From: JAJCZZ01 sp964569085
GTDB taxonomy: Bacteria > Gemmatimonadota > Gemmatimonadetes > Longimicrobiales > Gaopeijiaceae
Length of the DNA: 64,000 bases
Assembly (NCBI GenBank): GCA_964569085.1
Contig: CAZMTA010000014.1
Location: forward strand, 1-64,000
Reading direction: 5' to 3'
Part shown: piece after piece, positions 23,960 through 32,417 of the stretch
Layout of the letters: every line of letters begins with the position of its first letter
Numbering within the stretch: the stretch's first letter is position 1
Notes under the pieces: model-generated
The model's input: the letters and a program-made list of their open reading frames with translations, nothing else
Told to the model about the DNA's origin: nothing
The model's database searches: none
Translations under genes and position numbers: made by a program

Positions 23960-24841
23960 CTACACCCGCTCCAGGATCCCCTGGAGGCGCCGGTGCGCCC
24001 CCCGGTTCCCCAGGTTGCTGACGTAGACCTTGTCCGCTCCGGCCTCGCGGAGCGCCCGGATGGAGCGGGCGCAGATCTCCTCGGCGTCGGCGCCTTCCTC
24101 GAACTCGGCCGTGATCTCGGCCGCCGGCACGGGGAAGAACTCGTCCAGCGTGGACAGCGTGCCCTCGTTGGCGCTCCGGTAGAAGAAGACGCCGAAGACC
24201 AGGGGATGGGCCACGCCCATGCGCGCCCGGGCCTCGAAGAGGGCCTCCACCCGGTCCACCGAGTGGTGGGAGACGATCTGGGTCAGGGCGTAGTCGGCGT
24301 GGCTGTCCGGCGCGGTGAGCCACCGGAGCTGCTGCTCCGGGTCGCGGTGGGGGTTCACCCACCCTCCCAGCGCCGTCCCGGGCACCCGCTCCCGGAGGAG
24401 CGCCCGGAGGTCCTGGGCGTGGGGAACGCAGCGGGGCGGCCCCACGTCCTTGTCACCGCCCAGGACCGTCATGGCGTCGAAGCCCCGGGCGGCGGCGCGG
24501 TCCGCGAAGAGGAGGCAGTACTCCAGCGCGTGCTTGCAGGTGAGGATCGGCACGATGCGGCGCAGGTCCACGTCGTCTCCCACGTTGCTCCCCACGTGGG
24601 CCAGGCTCTCCTCCTCCGCGGCCCCCACGGCGTTGTCGGTGAGGAAGACGAAGCGGTCCGTGGCGGCCAGGCGCCGGAGCGAGTGGTGGAGGTCGATCCA
24701 CGCGTTCATCCCGTCCACGCCGTCCAGGCGGCTGGAGGGCGGACGCAGCTCCACGGTGACGAGCGGACCCGGACGACGGAGCTCCTCCAGGAGGAGGGCG
24801 TCGGGGCCGACCGCCACCGGACCTCCGGACGAGGGGCTCAC
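23960..24841 (-). CDS. Divergent methylenetetrahydrofolate reductase-like protein
   Basis: 293 aa from a GTG that overlaps the stop of the upstream peptidase (GTGA). Expected FAD-dependent TIM barrel. The N-terminal strand LVTVELRPPSSRL places Glu31 where the MetF catalytic Glu lies, and LTCKHALEYCLLFADRA with AMTVLGGD corresponds to the folate/FAD-binding region. Similarity to canonical MetF is weak, and the window already encodes a MetF domain in the metH operon, so this copy may act on another pterin or be a paralogue of unknown role. 176 bp of apparently empty sequence separates its end from the convergent small membrane protein gene. Confidence 0.7.
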   Translation of the reverse strand: MSPSSGGPVAVGPDALLLEELRRPGPLVTVELRPPSSRLDGVDGMNAWIDLHHSLRRLAATDRFVFLTDNAVGAAEEESLAHVGSNVGDDVDLRRIVPILTCKHALEYCLLFADRAAARGFDAMTVLGGDKDVGPPRCVPHAQDLRALLRERVPGTALGGWVNPHRDPEQQLRWLTAPDSHADYALTQIVSHHSVDRVEALFEARARMGVAHPLVFGVFFYRSANEGTLSTLDEFFPVPAAEITAEFEEGADAEEICARSIRALREAGADKVYVSNLGNRGAHRRLQGILERV

Positions 24842-26190
24842 CGTCGGCCCGCCCCGACCAGCTCCGCCACCGCGTCGGGATCGGTGGGGAGCGCTCCGGT
24901 GAGGTTCTCCCGCCCGTCCGGGGTGACCAGGACGTCGTCCTCGATGCGCACGCCGATCCCCTCCCAGGCCCCGCCGCCCTCGAGCCCCGCCCGGAAGTAG
25001 AGGCCGGGCTCCACGGTCAGCACCATCCCGGGCTCCAGGATCCGGGAGGCCCCGTCCCGGGCGTAGTCGCCGGGGTCGTGGACGTCGAGGCCGAGCCAGT
25101 GCGAGGTCTGGTGGGGGAAGAAGGAGCGCCAGGCGCCCTCCTCCACCACCGAGGCCACCGAGCCCTTCACCACCCCGAGCTCCCGCAGCCCCTCGGCCAG
25201 GACCCGCACCGCCGCGTCGTGGACGTCGGCCACGGTGGCGCCGGGGGCCACCGCCTCCACGGCCCGGGCCCGGGCGGCGTCCACCACCTCGTAGACGGCC
25301 CGCTGGCGGTCGGTGAACGCTCCGGCCACGGGCCAGGTCCGGGTGATGTCCCCGTTGTAGAGCCCCACCTCCGCGCCGGCGTCGACCAGCACCAGGTCTC
25401 CGGCCTCGAGCGTGTCGGCGTTGGCCACGTAGTGGAGGACGCACGCGTTGGCTCCGGCGCCCACGATGGTGGCAAAGCCCGGCCCGGCGGCGCCGGCGGC
25501 GCGGAACGCGCCCTCCACGGCGGCCTCCACGGCCCACTCCCCCACTCCGGCGGCGGCCGCCGCCATGCCGGCCCGGTGCCCCGCCATCGAGATCTCCGCG
25601 GCCAGACGGAGGCGGCGGATCTCCTCGGCGTCCTTCACGACCCGGAAGTCGTCCAGGACCTCCCCGGGGTCCACGACCCCCCGAGGACCGGTGCCGGTGC
25701 GGGGTCCCCGGGCCCGCCCCCGCTCCAGGGCCTCCCGGACGAGGCCCTCCACGCGGGCAGGGCCGCCCAGGCGCCAGAAGATCCGGTCCGACCCGGCCAG
25801 CAGCTCCGGAAGGACCTCCTCCAGCCGCGAGAACGGGTGGGCCTCGTCGGCGGCGTGGCGCTCGCGCATCTCCCCGGGGCCGGGACGGGGCCCGGACCAG
25901 AGCTCCACCGTCTCGTCCCGCTCGGGCGCGAAGAGGGTGAGCCGGGGCTCGTCGCCGCCCCGGAGCACGGCCACCACGTCGGGCGCGGCCACGCCGGTGA
26001 GCCAGAAGAGCTCCGAGTCGGGGCGGTAGCGGTGCTCCGAGTCCCGGGAGCGGTAGCGCGTCGGGGCGGAGGAGAGGACCAGCACGCCCTCGCCCAGGGC
26101 ACGGGCGACCCGCGCCCGTCGATCCGCGAAGGTCGAGGCCGGGAAGTCCGCCGCGGGGCGGCCGGGCCGGAAGGTGTGGTCGGCGTTCAT
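24838..26190 (-). CDS. pepP: Xaa-Pro aminopeptidase (M24 family, PepP-like)
   Basis: Removes N-terminal residues preceding proline. 450 aa from the second ATG (26190); an ATG at 26226 would add 12 residues that do not resemble the family. The AMP_N domain (about 15-145) includes RYRPDSELFWLTGV. The M24 catalytic domain has all five metal ligands: D270, D281, H364, E394 and E417. The stop overlaps the MetF-like gene. The pairing of a peptidase with a folate enzyme has no obvious metabolic logic. Confidence 0.9.
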   Translation of the reverse strand: MNADHTFRPGRPAADFPASTFADRRARVARALGEGVLVLSSAPTRYRSRDSEHRYRPDSELFWLTGVAAPDVVAVLRGGDEPRLTLFAPERDETVELWSGPRPGPGEMRERHAADEAHPFSRLEEVLPELLAGSDRIFWRLGGPARVEGLVREALERGRARGPRTGTGPRGVVDPGEVLDDFRVVKDAEEIRRLRLAAEISMAGHRAGMAAAAAGVGEWAVEAAVEGAFRAAGAAGPGFATIVGAGANACVLHYVANADTLEAGDLVLVDAGAEVGLYNGDITRTWPVAGAFTDRQRAVYEVVDAARARAVEAVAPGATVADVHDAAVRVLAEGLRELGVVKGSVASVVEEGAWRSFFPHQTSHWLGLDVHDPGDYARDGASRILEPGMVLTVEPGLYFRAGLEGGGAWEGIGVRIEDDVLVTPDGRENLTGALPTDPDAVAELVGAGRR

Positions 26191-26306
26191 GGCCCGGAAG
26201 GTAGCGCAGCCGCCCCTCAGGTTCACGACCCTGTGCGGGCATGCGGGCCGCCGGGGGAAGCGGCTACATTCCGTGCTTCGTGCCCGATCCGACCTGGAAG
26301 GAGCGA

Positions 26307-27377
26307 ATGCCCGTGGAGCATCGAGTCGTGTCCTGGACGGGGGCCGTCCTGGCCCTGGTCGTCACCGCCCTCCCCGCCGCGGCGCAGGAGCCGGAGGCGT
26401 GGGGCGGCGACGAGCTGGTCTTCCACACCTTCTCCATCGCGGCCGTGGACCCGGCCACCGGCGAGAGCGGCGTGGCCGTGACCACCCGCGTCCCGTGCGT
26501 GGGCAACGGGGTTCCGTGGGTCCGGGCCGGCGTCGGTGCCGTGGCCACCCAGGCCTCCACCCGGGTCGAGTACGGCGTGGAGCTCCTGGACCTCCTGGCC
26601 GAGGGTGTGGAGCCCGAAGGCGCCCTGGCCCGGCTGGTGGCGGCGGACCCCCGGGCGGAGCGGCGCCAGGTGGGCGTGGTGGACCTGGAGGGCAACAGCG
26701 CGCAGCACACCGGCGAGGGCACGTCGGACTGGGCCGGCCACGTGGCGGGCCCCTGGTACGCCACCCAGGGCAACCTCCTGGTGGGCCCCCAGGTGCTGGA
26801 CGCGGTGGCCGCCTCCTTCGAGAACACCCAGGGCTCGGGCCGCCACCTGGCGGATCGGCTCATCGAGGCCCTCGCGGCCGGCCAGGCCGCCGGCGGAGAC
26901 GCCCGGAAAGGCCGCCTCCAGTCCGCCACCGTGATCGTGGCCGACCCCCGGGAGGGCGTCTCCCGGCGGCCCGACGGCCAGACCGTCCACATCAACGTGT
27001 GCGAGCACCCCACCCCGGTGGCGGAGCTCCGGCGGATCTACGACACCGTCTCCGGGACCCTCGGGTGGCGCACCCTGGCCCAGGACCAGGGCTCGGACGT
27101 CTTCCAGCTCAAGATCATGCTCCACGCCCTGGGGCACTTCCGGCCCGACGCCGAGGAGCTCGAGCGGGACGACGACGCCTTCCTCTACACCCCCGAGGCC
27201 GTGGCGGCGGTGGACGCCTTCCGGGCCGAGGAGGGGCTCTCCACCCCCGACGTGGGCTCGCCTCCCGGGCTGGTGGACGAGGCCACCGTGACGCTCCTCT
27301 GGCGGCGCCTCGAGGAGCGGGGGCTGGCCGACGACGTCCGGGAGCGGATCCGGGCGCTGACGCAGGTGCGCCGATGA
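26307..27377 (+). CDS. Secreted DUF1028 protein with C-terminal peptidoglycan-binding-like domain
   Basis: 356 aa. Signal peptide about 1-24 (cleavage near PAAAQ). DUF1028 occupies about 38-250, with the Ntn-hydrolase-like start HTFSIAAVDPATGESGVAV (a 19-residue stretch) and QASTRVEYG. The C-terminal 100 residues (DVFQLKIMLHALGHFRPDA, then PGLVDEATVTLLWRR) resemble a small peptidoglycan-binding domain as found in some DUF1028 proteins. ATG at 26307 preceded by GGAAGGAG; an upstream ATG at 26241 lacks such a site. It overlaps the TonB receptor gene by 4 bp (ATGA). Confidence 0.82.
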   Translation: MPVEHRVVSWTGAVLALVVTALPAAAQEPEAWGGDELVFHTFSIAAVDPATGESGVAVTTRVPCVGNGVPWVRAGVGAVATQASTRVEYGVELLDLLAEGVEPEGALARLVAADPRAERRQVGVVDLEGNSAQHTGEGTSDWAGHVAGPWYATQGNLLVGPQVLDAVAASFENTQGSGRHLADRLIEALAAGQAAGGDARKGRLQSATVIVADPREGVSRRPDGQTVHINVCEHPTPVAELRRIYDTVSGTLGWRTLAQDQGSDVFQLKIMLHALGHFRPDAEELERDDDAFLYTPEAVAAVDAFRAEEGLSTPDVGSPPGLVDEATVTLLWRRLEERGLADDVRERIRALTQVRR

Positions 27378-29461
27378 GGGCAGGTCCCCTGGTCGCGCTG
27401 ACGGCCGTGGTGGCTTCCCTGGCGGTTCCCGGACGGACGGCGGCGCAGGAGCGTCCCGACTCCGCCGTGGAGCTGGAGCCGGTGGTGGTCCGGGTCCTCC
27501 GGAGCACCGTGGGGACGGGGACCCCGTACGCGGTCTCGGTGGTCACCGGCGAGGAGCTTCGGCGGGCCACCGGAGGAGCCTTCCTGGAGGAGGCGCTGCG
27601 CGCGGTCCCGGGCGTCCAGATCCAGAACCGGTACAACCTGGCGGCCGCCGAGCGCCTGGCCATCCGGGGCTTCGGGGCCCGGGCCCAGTTCGGCATCCGC
27701 GGCGTGCGGGTGCTGGTGGACGGCATCCCCGCCACCCTCCCTGACGGGCAGACGGCGCTGGACCATCTGGAGCTGTCCGGCCTGGGGCGCGTGGAGCTCC
27801 TCCGGGGACCCGGCGCGGCCCTCTACGGCAACGCCGCCGGGGGCGTGCTCCACTTCCGCACCCGGCCGGCCCCGGACCGGGGCACCGAGGGCGAGCTGGA
27901 GACGGCCGGAGGCTCCCACGGGCTGCGCACCCTCCAGGCGGGGCTGGCGGGCGCGCTGGCCGGCTCCGGAGGCTACCGGGTGTCGGTGTCCGACTTCCGC
28001 TTCGAGGGCTTCCGCACCGACCCCCTGGGCGGCCCCGAGGACACGTACGGCGAGGCCGCCCGCACGGTGGTGAACGCCACCGGCACCCTGCCCCTCGCCG
28101 GCGGGACGCTCCGGGCGGTGGCCAACGGCCTCGACATGGAGGCGGACAACCCGGGGTCGCTCTCGGACGAGCTCCTGGCCCAGGGCGACCGCCAGGCGTA
28201 CCGCTTCAACGTCATCCAGCGCACCCGGGAGGACATCCGTCAGGGCCAGCTCGGCCTCACCTGGGCGGGCCCCCTGGCCGGCGGTGACGCCGAGGTGGGC
28301 GCCTGGGGGATCCGGCGGGACTTCCTGGGCGCGATCCCGCCGGCGGTGGTGGGCTTCGACCGCAACGCCGGCGGCGTGCGGGCGCTCCTCCGCCGCGAGG
28401 CCGGCACCGGCGCCGGGCGCCTCTCGCTGGGCGCCGGCGTCGAGGTGGAGCTCCAGTCCGACGACCGGCGGAACTGGGAGAACGACGGAGGCGACCGGGG
28501 GGCCCTCACCCTGGACCAGGACGAGTCGGTGCTGGGCACGGGCCTCTTCCTCCAGGGACGCCTGGACCCGAGCCCCGCCCTGTCCCTCCTGGCCGGGCTC
28601 CGGTGGGACCGCTTCCGGTTCGAGGCCGACGACCGCTTCCTGGCGGACGGCGCCGACGACTCGGGCGGCCGGACCCTGGACGCGCTGAGCCCCTCGGCGG
28701 GGGTGGTGGTGAGCCCGGCGGACCGGGTGGAGCTGTTCGCTTCGGTCTCCAGCTTCTTCGAGACGCCCACCACCACCGAGCTCACCAACCGGCCCGACGG
28801 CGCCGGTGGGTTCAACCCGGAGCTGGACCCCACCCGGGGCGTGTCCATGGAGGGCGGCCTCCGGGGGCGCCTCGGTCGGGGCTGGTCGGTGGAGGCCACC
28901 GCCTTCCGCACCTCGCTGGACGACGAGCTGGTGCCCTTCGAGGTCCCGGGGCAGGCCGGCCGGACCTTCTTCCGCAACGCCGGGGAGTCCCGCCACACCG
29001 GCGTCGAGCTGACGCTGGACGGGCGCCCCGCCCCGGACGTCGGGCTCCGGGTGGCCTACACCCGCGTGGACGGCCGTTTCGAGGCCTACGAGGTGGACGG
29101 CGAGGACCTGTCGGGCAACCGCCTCCCGGGCATCGCGCCGAACCGCGTGGACGGCCGCCTGTCGTGGCGGCCCGCGGGAGTCGGCTTCGCGGAGGTGCGG
29201 GCCCTGTGGCAGGACGACGTCCCGGTGGACGACGCCAACACCGCCGCCTCGCCGGCCTACACGCTGGTGGACCTCCGGGGCGGCCTCGACGGCCTGGAGA
29301 CCGGTCGGGTCCGGCTGGCCCCGTGGGCGGCGGTCACGAACGTGCTCGACCGGCGGTACAACACCGCGGTCACGGTGAACGCGTTCGGAGGCCGCTACTT
29401 CGAGCCCGGTCCGGGGCGGAGCTGGCGGCTGGGGCTGCGTCTCACCTGGAGCAACCCCTGA
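27374..29461 (+). CDS. TonB-dependent outer-membrane receptor
   Basis: 695 aa. Signal peptide about 1-24 ending TAAQ. Probable TonB box VELEPVVVRV (about 33-42), plug domain (about 50-160: AVSVVTGEELRRATGG, RLAIRGFGARAQFGIRGV, LRGPGAALYGNAAGGVL), then a beta barrel ending in YFEPGPGRSWRLGLRL with the usual terminal strand. The IRGFG...GIRGVRVL...DG.P pattern resembles receptors for siderophores or catecholates, but the ligand cannot be told. Translationally coupled to the DUF1028 gene. Its last 20 bp overlap the 3' end of the convergent glycosidase-like gene. Confidence 0.92.
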   Translation: MRAGPLVALTAVVASLAVPGRTAAQERPDSAVELEPVVVRVLRSTVGTGTPYAVSVVTGEELRRATGGAFLEEALRAVPGVQIQNRYNLAAAERLAIRGFGARAQFGIRGVRVLVDGIPATLPDGQTALDHLELSGLGRVELLRGPGAALYGNAAGGVLHFRTRPAPDRGTEGELETAGGSHGLRTLQAGLAGALAGSGGYRVSVSDFRFEGFRTDPLGGPEDTYGEAARTVVNATGTLPLAGGTLRAVANGLDMEADNPGSLSDELLAQGDRQAYRFNVIQRTREDIRQGQLGLTWAGPLAGGDAEVGAWGIRRDFLGAIPPAVVGFDRNAGGVRALLRREAGTGAGRLSLGAGVEVELQSDDRRNWENDGGDRGALTLDQDESVLGTGLFLQGRLDPSPALSLLAGLRWDRFRFEADDRFLADGADDSGGRTLDALSPSAGVVVSPADRVELFASVSSFFETPTTTELTNRPDGAGGFNPELDPTRGVSMEGGLRGRLGRGWSVEATAFRTSLDDELVPFEVPGQAGRTFFRNAGESRHTGVELTLDGRPAPDVGLRVAYTRVDGRFEAYEVDGEDLSGNRLPGIAPNRVDGRLSWRPAGVGFAEVRALWQDDVPVDDANTAASPAYTLVDLRGGLDGLETGRVRLAPWAAVTNVLDRRYNTAVTVNAFGGRYFEPGPGRSWRLGLRLTWSNP

Positions 29462-30344
29462 GGTCCCGGCCCAGGGCCAGGGCGTTCACCACCGGCCGTT
29501 CCCCCTCCTCCTCGGAGGGGCGGTTCATGATCCGGTTCCGGACCACCAGGACCGTGGAGCCCCCGCCGTCCAGGTTGAGCGCCTCCCGCGCCCCCAGCCC
29601 CTCCAGGAGCTCGGTGAGCTCCGGCAGCGTCATCCCGGTGGAGTAGCCCGGCTGCCGGCCGTCCACCACCACCAGCCAGAGCCGTCGGGTGGCGGGATCC
29701 ACCGCCACCGCGGTCCGGGGGTGGGGCGCCGCCGCGAAGCCGGGGCTCTCGCTCACCGCCAGGTCCCCGACCCTGCGGCCCGCGTCCAGGAGCTCGGGGA
29801 AGCCCCCCACGGCCTCGGTGTCGCCGCGCACGGAGCCCTCCTCCCGGGACAGCCGGAATCCGGCGAAGAGGGAGTCGCCCTCGATGCGCGGCTGCCCGAT
29901 CCACGGGATCCCCCCGGGCCGCCACACCACCGCCGGGCGCTCCCGGGCCGAGGTGACGCTCCCTTCGGCCACCTCGGCGCCCAGCGCCCGCCCCTCGGGC
30001 GTGAAGAAGTCGGCGTTCACGGCCACCAGGACGCCCTCCCGGGCCCGGGCCACCATGGAGCTCACGAGCTCGCGGCCCTCCTCCCCCTCCTCCCGCGCCC
30101 GGGCGCGGAGGGTCCGGAGGGACAGGTCGCAGCGGCCCAGGTCCGCCTCGACGACGTGGACGGCCCACGGCCCCACCGGCGACCAGAGGTAGTGGTGCCA
30201 CACCCCGGCGGCCACGCGGCGCGTCCGGGTCTCCTCGGGCTGGAGGAAGCTCACGACCTCGGCGGGGAGCTCCCGGGCGAGCTGCGGCGGCGTGTCCGGG
30301 GGCGCGCAGGCGGTCCCCAGGGCCAGCGCCAGCGCCGCGACCAC
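29442..30344 (-). CDS. Phosphodiester glycosidase-like (NAGPA / DUF2233) lipoprotein
   Basis: About 300 aa. Family members cleave phosphodiester-linked sugars. Diagnostic parts: VLVAVNADFFTPEG, AVAVDPATRRLWLVVVDGR, STGMTLPELTELL and the conserved EALNLDGGGSTVLVV. The start is uncertain: the only in-frame start codon before the hydrophobic segment is GTG at 30344, giving a very short N-terminus (MVAALALALGTAC) with a lipobox-like LGTAC. The positively charged HGARRVRRG just upstream looks like a signal n-region but has no standard start codon in the free intergenic space. Its stop lies inside the TonB receptor gene (20 bp convergent overlap). Confidence 0.78.
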   Translation of the reverse strand: MVAALALALGTACAPPDTPPQLARELPAEVVSFLQPEETRTRRVAAGVWHHYLWSPVGPWAVHVVEADLGRCDLSLRTLRARAREEGEEGRELVSSMVARAREGVLVAVNADFFTPEGRALGAEVAEGSVTSARERPAVVWRPGGIPWIGQPRIEGDSLFAGFRLSREEGSVRGDTEAVGGFPELLDAGRRVGDLAVSESPGFAAAPHPRTAVAVDPATRRLWLVVVDGRQPGYSTGMTLPELTELLEGLGAREALNLDGGGSTVLVVRNRIMNRPSEEEGERPVVNALALGRDLRGCSR

Positions 30345-30369
30345 CCCGCGCCGGACTCTCCGCGCCCCG

Positions 30370-30398
30370 TGGACCCGTCCGGGCCGGGTGCCTATACT
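30370..30398 (+). promoter_or_regulatory. Candidate promoter giving a nearly leaderless mRNA
   Basis: TGGACC (30370-30375), 17-bp spacer, TATACT (30393-30398). The ATG of the downstream gene begins at 30408, only 9 nt past the -10 box, so the transcript would start within about 3 nt of the start codon and no Shine-Dalgarno site is possible. The TGGAC -35 core matches the candidate metH promoter. Confidence 0.5.
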
Positions 30399-30407
30399 CC
30401 GGCGTCC

Positions 30408-30923
30408 ATGATCACCGCCCGCGCTCTTCCCCGCCTCCTGGCCGTCCTCGCGGCCCTCGCGCTCCTCGCCCCCCGCCCGGCCCTCGCGCAGGGAGGCGGC
30501 GCCGGGTCCGGATGGCGCGTGGGGCTCACCTTCGGCGGGACCAACCTCGTGGGCGTGGCCGTCGAGTACTTCGACGGCGCCCAGAGCGCGGAGGTGACCG
30601 TGGGCACCTTCGCGTTCCGCGACGTGAGCCTGACCGTCGTGGGCAAGCAGTACTTCGGGGCCTCGGCCCTGCGCCCCTTCGTGGGGCTGGGCCTGTGGAT
30701 CGTCGGGGCCCCGCCGCCCGAGACCGGCGACCAGATGGGGCTCGCCACCATCCTCCACGCGCCGGTGGGCGTGGACTGGCGCGCCGGGGGCGACCACTTC
30801 GTGGGCGCGGCCCTCAACGTGAACCGGGCGCTCTGGATCCGGCGCACCGACTCCGGGGACGACCTTCCCCCCAGCGATCGCCTGGTGCCCCTCCCGGGGC
30901 TCTACTACCGCTGGAGCCCCTAG
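30408..30923 (+). CDS. Secreted protein of unknown function, small beta-barrel-like
   Basis: 171 aa. A clear signal peptide (about 1-27: ARALPRLLAVLAALALL, cleavage at ALAQ). The mature part is a series of short amphipathic strands (WRVGLTFGGTNLVGVAVEYF, VTVGTFAFRDVSLTVVGKQYF) ending in LYYRWSP, which looks like a small outer-membrane barrel. I do not recognise the family. ATG at 30408 is fixed by the signal peptide. Divergent from the glycosidase-like lipoprotein gene. Confidence 0.75.
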   Translation: MITARALPRLLAVLAALALLAPRPALAQGGGAGSGWRVGLTFGGTNLVGVAVEYFDGAQSAEVTVGTFAFRDVSLTVVGKQYFGASALRPFVGLGLWIVGAPPPETGDQMGLATILHAPVGVDWRAGGDHFVGAALNVNRALWIRRTDSGDDLPPSDRLVPLPGLYYRWSP

Positions 30924-30967
30924 GGGCCCACCCCGGCGGGGCAGCCCCCCCCGGCCCTTCGCGTCGC

Positions 30968-31219
30968 TCACCACTCGTCCGGCTCGTCCCACGTCTCGGA
31001 CCAGAAGCGGCGCTCCTCCTCCTCGATCTCCTGCCAGTCCAGCGGCTCGTCGTCGGTCACCAGACGGCCGGTCTGCAGGATGGCGCGGATGGCGTCGTCG
31101 TCGACGCGCACCTCTTCGTGGGCCAGACGCTCCCTCAGGCGGGCCCGCAGCGAGATCGCCGAGGCCACCAGGAGGAACGTCAGCCCACCCCAGAAGAGGA
31201 CCCAGAAGAAGGAGAACAC
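30968..31219 (-). CDS. Small single-span membrane protein
   Basis: 83 aa. One N-terminal helix (about 3-23) followed by a basic segment and an acidic, tryptophan-rich tail (DWQEIEEEERRFWSETWDEP). It starts 10 bp after the thrC stop on the same strand, so it is probably co-transcribed. No family recognised. The charge pattern and codon use look like real coding sequence. Confidence 0.65.
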   Translation of the reverse strand: MFSFFWVLFWGGLTFLLVASAISLRARLRERLAHEEVRVDDDAIRAILQTGRLVTDDEPLDWQEIEEEERRFWSETWDEPDEW

Positions 31220-31229
31220 CGGAGACGCC

Positions 31230-32417
31230 TCAGTCCACGGGCGTCATGCCGACGTACTTCAGGCCGCTGCCGGTGTTGAAGAGAACCACTTCGTCGTCCT
31301 CCTGGATGATGCCTGCCTCGAGCATGATGGGGACGGCCGCCGCCGTCGCGCCGCCCTCGGGCGCCGCGAAGATGCCGGTGTCGGCCCCGAGGTTGGCTAC
31401 CCACTCGGCCATGACGTGGTCCTCCACCGCCGCGGCGCCGCCGCCCGACTCCCGCAGCGCCCGCAGGATCAGGAAGTCGCCCACGGCTCCGGGCACGCGC
31501 AGCCCGGACGCGTAGGTGGAGGCGTTCTCCCAGAGCTCCGCCTCCTCCCAGCCCTCCTGCCACGCCCGGACCATGGGGGCGCACCCGGCGGCCTGCACGG
31601 TGATCATGCGGGGCCGCTCCGAGCCGATCCAGCCCAGCTCCTCCATCTCGTCGAAGGCCTTCCACATCCCGATGAGGCCGGTGCCGCCCCCGGTGGGGTA
31701 GACGATGGCGTCGGGGAGCCGCCCGCCGAGCTGCTCGAAGAGCTCGTACCCCATGGTCTTCTTCCCCTCGACCCGGTAGGGCTCCTTCAGCGTCGAGAGC
31801 GGCCACCACCCCTTCTCCTCCACGCCCTTCGCCACCACCCGGCCGCAGTCCGTGATGAGGCCGTCCAGGAGCTGAAGGTCGGCGCCCAGGTTCCGGATCT
31901 CCTCCACGATGGGCGCGGGCGTGTCGTCGGGCACCACCACGTGGACCGGCATGCCGGCGGCCGCGCCGTAGGCGGACGCGGCGCTCCCGGCGTTTCCGGC
32001 GGAGGGGAGCGCCAGCTCCTCGGCGCCCAGCTCCCGTGCCCGGGAGACCGCCAGGCAGAGCCCCCGGTCCTTGAAGGAGCCGGTGGGGTTGATGCCCTCG
32101 TTCTTCACCAGGACGCGACGGACCCCGAGACGCTCGGCCGTGCGCGGGGCGTCCACAAGCGGGGTCCAGCCCTCGCCGAGCTGGATCTGGTGCCGGCGAT
32201 CGCGCACCGGGAGCACCTCCTCGTAGCGCCAGAGGTCGGCGCGGCGCCCCTTCAGCGCCTCCGGGGTGAAGGAGTCCCGGATCGCGGCCAGGTCGTAGCG
32301 CGCGAAGAGGGGCTTCCCCGCCGGGGACAGCCCGTGAAGCTCCTCGCTCTCGAAGGTCTCGCCGGTGCCGGTGCACTCCAGGTGGCTGGCTCCGGGAAGG
32401 CGGTCGCGGTCGGTCAT
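31230..32417 (-). CDS. thrC: Threonine synthase
   Basis: PLP enzyme converting phosphohomoserine to threonine. 395 aa. The PLP lysine is K116 in NPTGSFKDRG. The glycine-rich phosphate loop is YPTGGGTGLIG, and the C-terminal NTGSGLKY is typical of ThrC. The first 45 residues carry the short N-terminal extension (LECTGTGETFESEELHGLSP) seen in this ThrC class; only one cysteine remains there, so no zinc ribbon is present. ATG at 32417 preceded by GAGGTGAG and overlapping the CPBP protease stop (ATGA). Confidence 0.93.
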   Translation of the reverse strand: MTDRDRLPGASHLECTGTGETFESEELHGLSPAGKPLFARYDLAAIRDSFTPEALKGRRADLWRYEEVLPVRDRRHQIQLGEGWTPLVDAPRTAERLGVRRVLVKNEGINPTGSFKDRGLCLAVSRARELGAEELALPSAGNAGSAASAYGAAAGMPVHVVVPDDTPAPIVEEIRNLGADLQLLDGLITDCGRVVAKGVEEKGWWPLSTLKEPYRVEGKKTMGYELFEQLGGRLPDAIVYPTGGGTGLIGMWKAFDEMEELGWIGSERPRMITVQAAGCAPMVRAWQEGWEEAELWENASTYASGLRVPGAVGDFLILRALRESGGGAAAVEDHVMAEWVANLGADTGIFAAPEGGATAAAVPIMLEAGIIQEDDEVVLFNTGSGLKYVGMTPVD

